Assembly: GCA_947097535.1 (NCBI GenBank)
Contig: CAMURM010000032.1
Location: 1 to 10,018 of the forward strand
Direction: 5' to 3'
From: an uncultured Selenomonas sp.
Lineage (GTDB): Bacteria; Bacillota; Negativicutes; Selenomonadales; Selenomonadaceae
Length of the DNA stretch: 10,018 nucleotides
The position numbers and the translations under genes are program-made. Positions 1-5,455 of the stretch are shown here, in pieces (position 1 is the stretch's first letter; each line of letters starts with the position of its first letter). Under the pieces are notes generated by a model. That model was not told where the DNA came from and searched no databases. It saw nothing but the letters and a program-made list of their open reading frames with translations.

Positions 1-290
1 TTTCGGCAGGGCTTGATTATCCGGGCGTCGGCCCCGAGCATTCCTACTTCAAGGACAAGGGCATCGCAGCGTACGTTTCCGTCACGGACGAGGAGGCGCT
101 GGCGGCTTTTCAGCGGCTTTGCCGCACGGAGGGCATCGTGCCCGCGATGGAAAGCTCCCATGCACTCGCCTATCTTGAAAAACTCATGCCCGAGACGAAG
201 GCGGACGGCATTGTCGTCGTCTGCCTCTCGGGGCGCGGCGATAAGGATGTGCAGATGGTAGCTAAAGCATTGGGGAGGGGAATCGAATGA
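1..290 (+). CDS. trpB: Tryptophan synthase beta chain, C-terminal part (cut by window start)
   Basis: The last 95 residues of the PLP-dependent beta subunit, which condenses indole with L-serine to give L-tryptophan. The reading frame begins at base 3 and ends in TGA at 288-290. Family hallmarks are all present: SAGLDYPGVGPEH near the visible start, EGIVPAMESSHA in the middle, and CLSGRGDKD, whose serine contacts the PLP pyridine nitrogen in known structures. The C terminus has the length expected for TrpB. The stop overlaps the trpA start as ATGA, so the two subunits of the alpha2-beta2 complex are probably translationally coupled. The N-terminal part, including the catalytic lysine, lies outside the window, so activity cannot be judged. 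Identification is firm. Confidence 0.97.
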   Translation, partial: SAGLDYPGVGPEHSYFKDKGIAAYVSVTDEEALAAFQRLCRTEGIVPAMESSHALAYLEKLMPETKADGIVVVCLSGRGDKDVQMVAKALGRGIE

Positions 291-1084
291 GCACGCGTTT
301 GGACAGGGTGCTGGCAGGGCGCAGGAAAGAGAGCCGCAAAGGGATCATCATCTACATGACGGCGGGCATGCCCGATAGGACAGGCACGATCGAGGCGGTG
401 CGGCGTGCAGAAGAAGCGGGAGCCGATGTCATCGAGCTCGGTCTGCCCTTCTCCGACCCGATGGCGGACGGCCCCGTCATCCAGCAGGCTTCCGTCGCCG
501 CTTTGCGGGGCGGCATGACGCTCGTGAAAGCGAAGGAGCTCGTGCGCGAGATCCGCCGCTTTTCCGAGATACCGCTCGTGGGCATGGGCTACGTCAACAA
601 CATGCTGCACTACGGCTTCGACGCTTTCGTCGAGGATTTCAAGGCGGCGGGCATGGACGGCGTCATTCTGCCCGATGTGCCGCATGAGGAGGCGGGCGAG
701 ATGCGCGAGACTTGCGCGGCGCACGAGTTCCCGCTGATGGAGTTTATCACACCGGGCACGACGCCCGCGCGCATGCAGGAGACGTGCGCGAGCGCGGCGG
801 GCTTCATCTACTGCGTTTCCAACAACGGCGTCACGGGCGTCAAGCAGGTCGACTACAGGCCGATCGGCAAGGTCGTCAAACAGGCGCGCGCCTATACGAA
901 GACGCCGCTGGCGGTCGGCTTCGGCATCGGTTCGCCCGAGGCGGCCGTCGAGGCTGCGGCGGAGGCGGACGCCGTCATCGTGGGCAGCGCCGTCGTGCGG
1001 CTTCTGCTTGCGGATAAGCCGGAGGAAGCGGCGGCGTTGATCGCAGCGATGCGCCGCGCTTTGGATGCGGCATACCATGCTTGA
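287..1084 (+). CDS. trpA: Tryptophan synthase alpha chain
   Basis: 265 residues, the usual TrpA length. It is a TIM-barrel lyase that splits indole-3-glycerol phosphate into glyceraldehyde 3-phosphate and indole, which is channelled to TrpB. The signature ELGLPFSDPMADGP carries both catalytic acids (Glu50 and Asp61, equivalent to E. coli Glu49 and Asp60). The phosphate-binding end of the barrel is seen in VGFGIGSPE and VIVGSAVV. The mobile loop 6 motif reads CVSNNGVTG; the threonine is kept, but the two residues before the glycine are both asparagine, where E. coli has Arg-Ala. The AGDP turn near residue 26 reads AGMPD. The ATG overlaps the trpB stop by four bases, with GGGGAGGGG just upstream as ribosome binding site. 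trpE follows after 13 bases. Confidence 0.97.
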   Translation: MSTRLDRVLAGRRKESRKGIIIYMTAGMPDRTGTIEAVRRAEEAGADVIELGLPFSDPMADGPVIQQASVAALRGGMTLVKAKELVREIRRFSEIPLVGMGYVNNMLHYGFDAFVEDFKAAGMDGVILPDVPHEEAGEMRETCAAHEFPLMEFITPGTTPARMQETCASAAGFIYCVSNNGVTGVKQVDYRPIGKVVKQARAYTKTPLAVGFGIGSPEAAVEAAAEADAVIVGSAVVRLLLADKPEEAAALIAAMRRALDAAYHA

Positions 1085-1097
1085 GGGGGTGAGCACG

Positions 1098-2594
1098 ATG
1101 ATTTTGCAGCCATCGTTGGCGCGTTTCAAAGAGCTGGCGAAGACGGCGAACGTCATCGCCGTCACGGCGGAGATCTCCATGGATCTCGATACGCCGGTTT
1201 CCGTATACTGCAAGCTCGTGGGCGAAGCGGAAGGCTTCATCCTCGAATCGGTCGATACGACGCATCAGCAGTTCGGGCGCTATTCGTTCATCGGTGCCGA
1301 GCCGTTCATTCGCCTGCAGGTTTTCAAGGATCGCCTGATGATCCGCGAAAACGATTTGATGAAATGCCTCGACGGCACACCGCAGGAAACGCTCAAAAAA
1401 TATATGGAAGGCTTCCGCCCTGCGGTGGAGGACGAGGAGCTGCCGCTGGCGAACGGCGGTATGGTCGGCTATCTGAGCTACGAGATCGCCGCGACCTTCG
1501 ACCGCGTGCGCACGATGGCGCTCGGCGAAGACGAGCTCTTAGGGCAGTTCATGGTCTGCCGTCACATGGTGGTATTTGACGCCTTGAAAAATACGGCGCG
1601 GCTCATCTGTCTCGCGCGCGTCAGCGAAGAAACGGCGGATACCGTCTACGAAGAGGCGGCGCGGCGGATGGAAGCGATCGCCGCGAGGCTGCGCGCACCG
1701 CTCGCACCGCGCGTGCAGCGGCAGGAAAAGCGCGCGGTGCAGCTCGATTTCCTCGCGAAGTACGAAAACGACTCGGGTGATTTTATCGCCGCTGTTGAAA
1801 AAGCGAAGGAGCATATCTTCGCCGGCGACATCTTCCAGGTCGTGCCGTCGCGGCAGTTTCGCGAGAAGATCACGAAGCCCAGCTTCGACTTCTATCGCCG
1901 CCTGCGCCAGGTCAACCCGTCGCCCTACATGTTTTATCTGAACTTCGGCAACGTCAAGCTCGTCGGGGCGTCGCCCGAGATGCTCGTGAAGGTGGCGGGT
2001 GACAAGATCTTCACCTACCCGATCGCGGGCACGCGCCGCCGCGGCAGGAACGAGGAGGAGGATGCGGCGCTCGCCGCCGAGCTCAAGGTGGACGCGAAGG
2101 AGTGCGCCGAGCACGCCATGCTCGTCGATCTCGCGCGCAACGACATCGGGCGCATCAGTGAAGCGGGCAGCGTGCGCGTGACGAAGCTCGAGGAGATCGA
2201 GAAGTTCAGCCATGTGCTTCACATGGTTTCCGAGGTCGTCGGACGGCTCAAGAAGGGCTGCGGGGCGATGGACGTCCTGGCGGCCGCCTTCCCCGCCGGC
2301 ACGGTCAGCGGCGCACCGAAGCTGCGCGCCATGGAGATCATCCGCGAGCTTGAGCCCGTGCGGCGCGATACATACGCGGGCACGGTCGGCTATATGGACT
2401 TCTACGGCAACATGGACATGTGCATCACGCTGCGCACGATGCGCATTGAAAATAATGAAACAGCCGTGATTCAGGCAGGTGCCGGCATCGTGGCGGATTC
2501 CGTGCCGGAAAAGGAGTATCAGGAGATCCTGCGGAAGGCGCGGGCGCTCTTTGAGGTCGTCGAGGAGGTGGAAAACGATGCTGTTGCTTTTTGA
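1098..2594 (+). CDS. trpE: Anthranilate synthase component I
   Basis: 498 residues from the chosen ATG at 1098. It converts chorismate plus ammonia to anthranilate and pyruvate, the committed step of tryptophan synthesis, using ammonia from TrpG. The N-terminal regulatory domain has FILESVDTT, matching the LLES-type tryptophan feedback site. The C-terminal chorismate-binding domain shows PIAGTRRRG, DLARNDIGRIS, SHVLHMVSEVVG, FPAGTVSGAPKLRAMEII and QAGAGIVADSVPEKEYQE, all typical of active enzymes. The start at 1098 is preferred because AGGGGGT at 1085-1090 sits seven bases upstream; in-frame ATGs at 1065 and 1077 lie in or at the end of trpA and have no such site. The last 17 bases overlap trpG. 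PabB is an alternative reading, but the trp context and full-length N-terminal domain favour TrpE. Confidence 0.96.
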   Translation: MILQPSLARFKELAKTANVIAVTAEISMDLDTPVSVYCKLVGEAEGFILESVDTTHQQFGRYSFIGAEPFIRLQVFKDRLMIRENDLMKCLDGTPQETLKKYMEGFRPAVEDEELPLANGGMVGYLSYEIAATFDRVRTMALGEDELLGQFMVCRHMVVFDALKNTARLICLARVSEETADTVYEEAARRMEAIAARLRAPLAPRVQRQEKRAVQLDFLAKYENDSGDFIAAVEKAKEHIFAGDIFQVVPSRQFREKITKPSFDFYRRLRQVNPSPYMFYLNFGNVKLVGASPEMLVKVAGDKIFTYPIAGTRRRGRNEEEDAALAAELKVDAKECAEHAMLVDLARNDIGRISEAGSVRVTKLEEIEKFSHVLHMVSEVVGRLKKGCGAMDVLAAAFPAGTVSGAPKLRAMEIIRELEPVRRDTYAGTVGYMDFYGNMDMCITLRTMRIENNETAVIQAGAGIVADSVPEKEYQEILRKARALFEVVEEVENDAVAF

Positions 2595-3147
2595 TAACTA
2601 CGATTCCTTTACCTACAATATCTACCAGCTTCTCACCTCTCTGGGCGCTGCGGTCGAGGTCGTGCGCAACGACGCGGTGACGCCCGAGGAGGTGCTGCAG
2701 GCGGGCTACGAAGCCGTGATCCTTTCGCCGGGGCCGGGGCTGCCGAAGGATGCGGGCAATCTTGAGGCGCTGATCGAGGCGGCGAAGGGCAAGGTGCCGC
2801 TTCTCGGCATTTGCCTCGGGCATCAGGCGATCGGCGAGGTCTTCGGTGGGCGCATTGTGCGCGCGCGGGAAATCGTGCACGGCAAGCCGTCGCCCATCCG
2901 GCACACGGGGCAGGGGCTTTACGCCGGGCTGCTCGAAAACGCGGCGGTCGGGCGCTACCACTCGCTCATCATCGAGCGCGCCTCTCTGCCGGATTGTCTC
3001 GCGGTCACCGCCGAGCTTGCAGACGGCACGATCATGGGCGTGCGCCACAAGGAGTATGCCATCGAAGGCATCCAGTTTCATCCCGAGTCCATCCTGACGC
3101 CGGACGGCGCGCAGATCATGCGGAACTTCCTGCGAAGCCTGTCGTGA
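2578..3147 (+). CDS. trpG: Anthranilate synthase component II, glutamine amidotransferase
   Basis: 189 residues, a stand-alone class I glutamine amidotransferase that hydrolyses glutamine and passes ammonia to TrpE. The full catalytic set is visible: Cys79 in GICLGHQ, and His168 and Glu170 in FHPES. The N terminus LLFDNYDSFTYN and the oxyanion-strand motif SPGPGLP are also classic. The ATG at 2578 lies inside the end of trpE and is preceded by AGGAGG at 2563-2568, so translation is probably coupled to trpE, which fits equal subunit production. Enzymes of this type often also serve PabB in folate synthesis (TrpG/PabA); the sequence cannot separate the two roles. It is the last gene of the operon, since a terminator begins 16 bases after the stop. 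Confidence 0.96.
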   Translation: MLLLFDNYDSFTYNIYQLLTSLGAAVEVVRNDAVTPEEVLQAGYEAVILSPGPGLPKDAGNLEALIEAAKGKVPLLGICLGHQAIGEVFGGRIVRAREIVHGKPSPIRHTGQGLYAGLLENAAVGRYHSLIIERASLPDCLAVTAELADGTIMGVRHKEYAIEGIQFHPESILTPDGAQIMRNFLRSLS

Positions 3148-3163
3148 AAAGGTACAAATGAAA

Positions 3164-3210
3164 AAGCGACGCCTGCCGATGTTTTTCTCGACAGGCTTCG
3201 TTTATTTTTC
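3164..3210 (+). terminator. Rho-independent terminator of the trp operon
   Basis: AAGCGA-c-GCCTG-c-CGA at 3164-3179 pairs with TCG-a-CAGGC-t-TCGTTT at 3188-3203, with two single mismatches and one G-T pair. The loop is eight bases. A T-rich tail, ATTTTT, follows at 3204-3209. It lies directly after trpG, so it should end trp transcription. Confidence 0.85.
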
Positions 3211-3226
3211 TTGTTCGCGGTTTTGC

Positions 3227-3343
3227 GCCACGCACCATGCGCCGCCGCCCCAGGGCATTCTCCATCTCGCGCAGCTGCCTTGAAAGCGTCGGCTGCGAAA
3301 GATGCAGCGCCTGCGCCGCCCGCGTTTTGCCTTTATTTATCAT
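3227..3343 (-). pseudogene. Remnant of a LysR-family regulator (helix-turn-helix piece only)
   Basis: Read on the minus strand from 3343, the frame gives TRAAQALHLSQPTLSRQL followed by REMENALG, which matches the N-terminal winged helix-turn-helix of LysR-type regulators (usual form: AAERLHVSQPALSRQI then RELEEELG). The stretch MVRGAKPRTRK that follows loosely resembles the LFVRG-type strand after the helix. The roughly 15 residues that should precede the helix are missing: upstream bases hold the antitoxin promoter instead. No effector-binding domain follows; the frame runs into the trp terminator and stops at 3116. Only about 39 of a usual 290-300 residues survive, so it is a decayed fragment. 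Boundaries are approximate. Confidence 0.65.
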
Positions 3344-3356
3344 GTTTTACTTTGTA

Positions 3357-3384
3357 TTGACATCGTGCGCAAATAATTTATAAT
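3357..3384 (+). promoter_or_regulatory. Consensus sigma70-type promoter of the antitoxin gene
   Basis: TTGACA at 3357-3362 and TATAAT at 3379-3384 are both perfect consensus hexamers, 16 bases apart. Transcription should begin near 3391, just before the GAGGTGA ribosome binding site at 3392-3398. With no terminator between here and 5394, this promoter could also drive the racemase and the Crp-like gene. Confidence 0.85.
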
Positions 3385-3403
3385 GAATATTGAGGTGATT
3401 AGC

Positions 3404-3685
3404 ATGGCAACGACAAACATCAATGTGCGTGTAGATGCTGCACTCAAACAGCAGGCAGAAGCGTTGTTTGGTGATCTCGGACTCAATATGTCCACGGCTG
3501 TCACGCTGTTCTTGCGCAGTGCTGTCCGCTACGACGGCATCCCATTTGAGATCAAACGCGACGTTCCCAATGCAGAAACTCGTGCGGCGCTCGCTGAATA
3601 CGACGAAATGAAACATCATCCTGAAAGGTACAAGCGTTATCATTCCGTTGATGAGTTGTTGGATGAGGCACTTACCGATGCTTAA
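3404..3685 (+). CDS. RelB/DinJ-family antitoxin
   Basis: 93 residues. The N-terminal ribbon-helix-helix reads TNINVRVDAALKQQAEALF, followed by GLNMSTAVTLFLRSAVRYDGIPFEI, the standard DinJ/RelB DNA-binding and dimer fold. The acidic tail HSVDELLDEAL is the sort that wraps the toxin. Known members neutralise a YafQ/RelE ribonuclease and repress their own promoter. The start at 3404 is chosen because GAGGTGA lies five bases upstream; an in-frame ATG at 3383 lies inside the -10 box and cannot be on the transcript. The gene is clearly less GC-rich than the trp genes and the racemase gene, which suggests acquisition by transfer. Its stop overlaps the ATG of a truncated toxin by eight bases, the normal arrangement for such a pair. 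The antitoxin looks complete; whether it still has a partner elsewhere is unknown. Confidence 0.9.
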   Translation: MATTNINVRVDAALKQQAEALFGDLGLNMSTAVTLFLRSAVRYDGIPFEIKRDVPNAETRAALAEYDEMKHHPERYKRYHSVDELLDEALTDA

Positions 3686-3788
3686 AATCGTGTCGTCGAA
3701 TGCGTTCAAGAAAGATTTGAAGCATGGAGACTGCGAAGCGTACGTTTGCCGGGGAGGCGCAGTATGGAGCTGGAGTTTGTCAAGCTGA
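3678..3788 (+). pseudogene. Truncated YafQ/RelE-type toxin, N-terminal remnant
   Basis: The ATG at 3678 overlaps the antitoxin stop and encodes MLKIVSSNAFKKDLK, a good match to the start of YafQ-family toxins (commonly MLKIVYSNKFKKDLK). After about residue 15 the similarity ends. The frame continues with unrelated residues (HGDCEAYVCRGG and on) to a TGA at 3786-3788, giving 36 residues where the family has about 90. None of the catalytic C-terminal histidines and acidic residues of YafQ are present. The break falls near 3722, just before what looks like the native leader of the next gene, so a deletion or recombination joined the two. The tail overlaps the racemase start by 25 bases. It should be inactive as a toxin. 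Confidence 0.8.
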
Positions 3789-4621
3789 GCCCCTTGGGCA
3801 ATACGACGGTGTTTTTGCGCGGCGAGATCGAGCCGGCGATGCGCGCCGCGCTCTTGTGCGAGGCGATGGACTACGATCATCTGGCGGCGGAACAGGCGGG
3901 ATTGCTTGTCCTGCCGCATGCGGAAAGCTCATTGCTTCGCATTGAGATGGCGGGTGGCGAGTTCTGCGGCAATGCGACGCTTGCGGCGGCAGCACTGGCG
4001 GCTGCTGAGGGCGCGCGTGCGCCGTTTTTCATCGAGTGCTCGGGCGCGGCGGTGCCGCTGCAGGCTGAGGCGCGTGCACTCGGCGCGGGGCGTTGGCTGG
4101 CGCGCGCCGAGATGCCGCAGGCGCATGACGTGCGGCGGCTTTCGTTGGACGGGGTGGCGAGCGAGGCGCTGCGACCGGGATCGGCGACGGACGCAGTCGC
4201 CGTCAAAGCGACGTGCGTCTTGCTGCCGGGGATCGCACATCTTGTGATCGAAGCCGCTGATCTTTCGACGGCATCTTACGAGGCGCTGCTGTCTCGATTC
4301 ATGCACGAGGCGGAGGCCGATGCTTACGGTATCGTGCCGTTTGCGCGTCTGGCGCAGGAACGCTTTCGCATCCGCCCCTACGTTGCTGTGCCGCGCGCGA
4401 AAAGCCGCGTCTTCGAGCGTGCCTGCGGCTCGGGCAGCCTCGCGCTCGCGCTTGCCTTAGGAGGCGAGGCGGAGGGGCGGCGCCTTGCCGTGGAGCAGCC
4501 GGGCGGCACGCTCTTCGTCGAAAGCGGCGAGAGGTTCTGCCTTGAAGGCGAAGTGCTCCTTTCTTGTCGTGGTACGGTGGAAGTTGCGGCGGAGATTGAA
4601 AAGGTGTTCATTCGCGAGTGA
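3764..4621 (+). CDS. CntK-like (histidine racemase type) DapF-fold amino-acid racemase
   Basis: 285 residues with the two-lobed diaminopimelate-epimerase fold, which racemises an amino acid with two cysteines and no cofactor. The cysteines are Cys68 in MAGGEFCGNATLA and Cys221 in ERACGSGSLAL. DapF itself would have a GET motif before its second ACG(T/S)G cysteine, and this is missing. Instead the motifs follow CntK, the histidine racemase of staphylopine synthesis, as I recall its sequence: KLSPLGN near the start, EFCGNAT, EMPQAHDV and EQPGGTLFV. Substrate is inferred: histidine is most likely, another amino acid is possible. The start at 3764 has GGGGAGG six bases upstream; a TTG at 3746 is less likely. 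No CntL- or CntM-like gene is in the window. The crp-like gene follows after 18 bases. A general PhzF/DapF-superfamily label is the fallback. Confidence 0.8.
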   Translation: MELEFVKLSPLGNTTVFLRGEIEPAMRAALLCEAMDYDHLAAEQAGLLVLPHAESSLLRIEMAGGEFCGNATLAAAALAAAEGARAPFFIECSGAAVPLQAEARALGAGRWLARAEMPQAHDVRRLSLDGVASEALRPGSATDAVAVKATCVLLPGIAHLVIEAADLSTASYEALLSRFMHEAEADAYGIVPFARLAQERFRIRPYVAVPRAKSRVFERACGSGSLALALALGGEAEGRRLAVEQPGGTLFVESGERFCLEGEVLLSCRGTVEVAAEIEKVFIRE

Positions 4622-4639
4622 ATTTTTTAGGAGGCAAGT

Positions 4640-5356
4640 ATGCGGCAGGGGATTCGAGAGCAGCTCAAGGGGACGAGCCTTGCGCGCGGTATGACGGATG
4701 CGGATATCGAGGCGCTTCTCGCGTCGAGTCAGGTGCGGCTCGTGCGCTACAAGAAGGGCGAGGTCATCTTTCACGAGGGCGAGGTGCCGGAGCGGCTCTT
4801 TCTGCTCGTTTCAGGTGCTGTGCGCATCTTGAAGGATACGTATGCGGGGCGGCAGATCTTTCTCGGCGAGATAAGAAAGCCCGGCGTGATGTTCGGCGAG
4901 GTGTATCTCTTCATCGAGCAGCACGCTTACGATATGTTTACGCAAGCGCTCGTGCCGACGGAGCTTTTGGAGATTTCGAGCCGCATGCTGACGCAGGGGG
5001 CGGTGGATGAGGATCCCGACGATGCGGGAGAGCCGCATCTTGCACGCCTGCAGGGAATTTTGCAGCGAAATCTGCTGCGCGATTTCGCGCGCAAGGCGTA
5101 CCAGATGAACAACATGCTGAAGGTGCTCGCGAGCGGCTCCCTGCGCGGCAAGATCGCGCGCTATCTGATGCTGCAGCCGCGCCAGGACGGCAAGATCTGC
5201 CTGCCCGAGAGCCGCGAGTCGACGGCGATCTATCTCGCGGTATCGCGTCCGGCGCTCTCGCGCGAGCTGAGTGCCATGCAGCGGGAGGGGATTCTTGCGG
5301 TGGAGTCGCGCACGATCCGCATTTTGGATCAGGAGCGGCTGGAAGAGTACCTGTAA
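4640..5356 (+). CDS. Crp/Fnr-family transcriptional regulator
   Basis: 238 residues. An N-terminal cyclic-nucleotide-binding-type beta barrel spans about residues 20-115 (YKKGEVIFHEGEVPERLFLLVSG, then GRQIFLGEI and PGVMFGEVYLF). A long dimerisation helix follows, then a C-terminal winged helix-turn-helix at about residues 165-225 (LRGKIARYLM, LPESRESTAIYLAVSRPALS, RELSAMQREGIL). The barrel lacks a clear cAMP-binding RxS motif. The only cysteine is in KICLPES, so there is no Fnr-style iron-sulfur cluster. The signal is therefore unknown. AGGAGG at 4629-4634 sits five bases before the ATG. The 18-base gap after the racemase gene implies one transcript, so it may control that gene or respond to related metabolism. 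It ends just before a strong terminator. Confidence 0.9.
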   Translation: MRQGIREQLKGTSLARGMTDADIEALLASSQVRLVRYKKGEVIFHEGEVPERLFLLVSGAVRILKDTYAGRQIFLGEIRKPGVMFGEVYLFIEQHAYDMFTQALVPTELLEISSRMLTQGAVDEDPDDAGEPHLARLQGILQRNLLRDFARKAYQMNNMLKVLASGSLRGKIARYLMLQPRQDGKICLPESRESTAIYLAVSRPALSRELSAMQREGILAVESRTIRILDQERLEEYL

Positions 5357-5393
5357 GGCGCGCGTGTCCTGCGTGAATCTATATGGACAATAG

Positions 5394-5440
5394 AAAAAGC
5401 GTACAGACTTTGAGATGTGTTCTGTACGCTTTTTTTATTT
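5394..5440. terminator. Bidirectional terminator between the crp-like gene and rnj
   Basis: AAAAAGCGTACAGA at 5394-5407 pairs perfectly with TCTGTACGCTTTTT at 5421-5434 over 14 base pairs with a 13-base loop. A T run follows on the plus strand, and the leading A run gives a T run on the minus strand. It lies between two convergent genes, 37 bases after the crp-like stop and 15 bases beyond the rnj stop, so it should serve both. Confidence 0.93.
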
Positions 5441-5455
5441 TGTGGTGTGCGGCGC

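Noticed and set aside
1065..1097. Upstream ATGs for trpE
   Set aside because: They overlap or abut the trpA end and lack a well-spaced ribosome binding site, which the ATG at 1098 has.
170..1240. Minus-strand open frame of 356 codons opposite trpA
   Set aside because: Low-complexity Arg/His/Ala-rich translation, antisense to trpA across its whole length.
1539..2222. Minus-strand open frame of 227 codons opposite trpE
   Set aside because: Antisense shadow of trpE with no motif or start signal.
3383..3403. Upstream ATG for the antitoxin
   Set aside because: It lies within the TATAAT box and before the likely transcription start; the ATG at 3404 has a proper ribosome binding site.
3722..3763. 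Frameshifted continuation of the YafQ toxin
   Set aside because: I read all three plus frames after the break and none resembles the rest of a YafQ/RelE toxin, so truncation is favoured over a simple frameshift.
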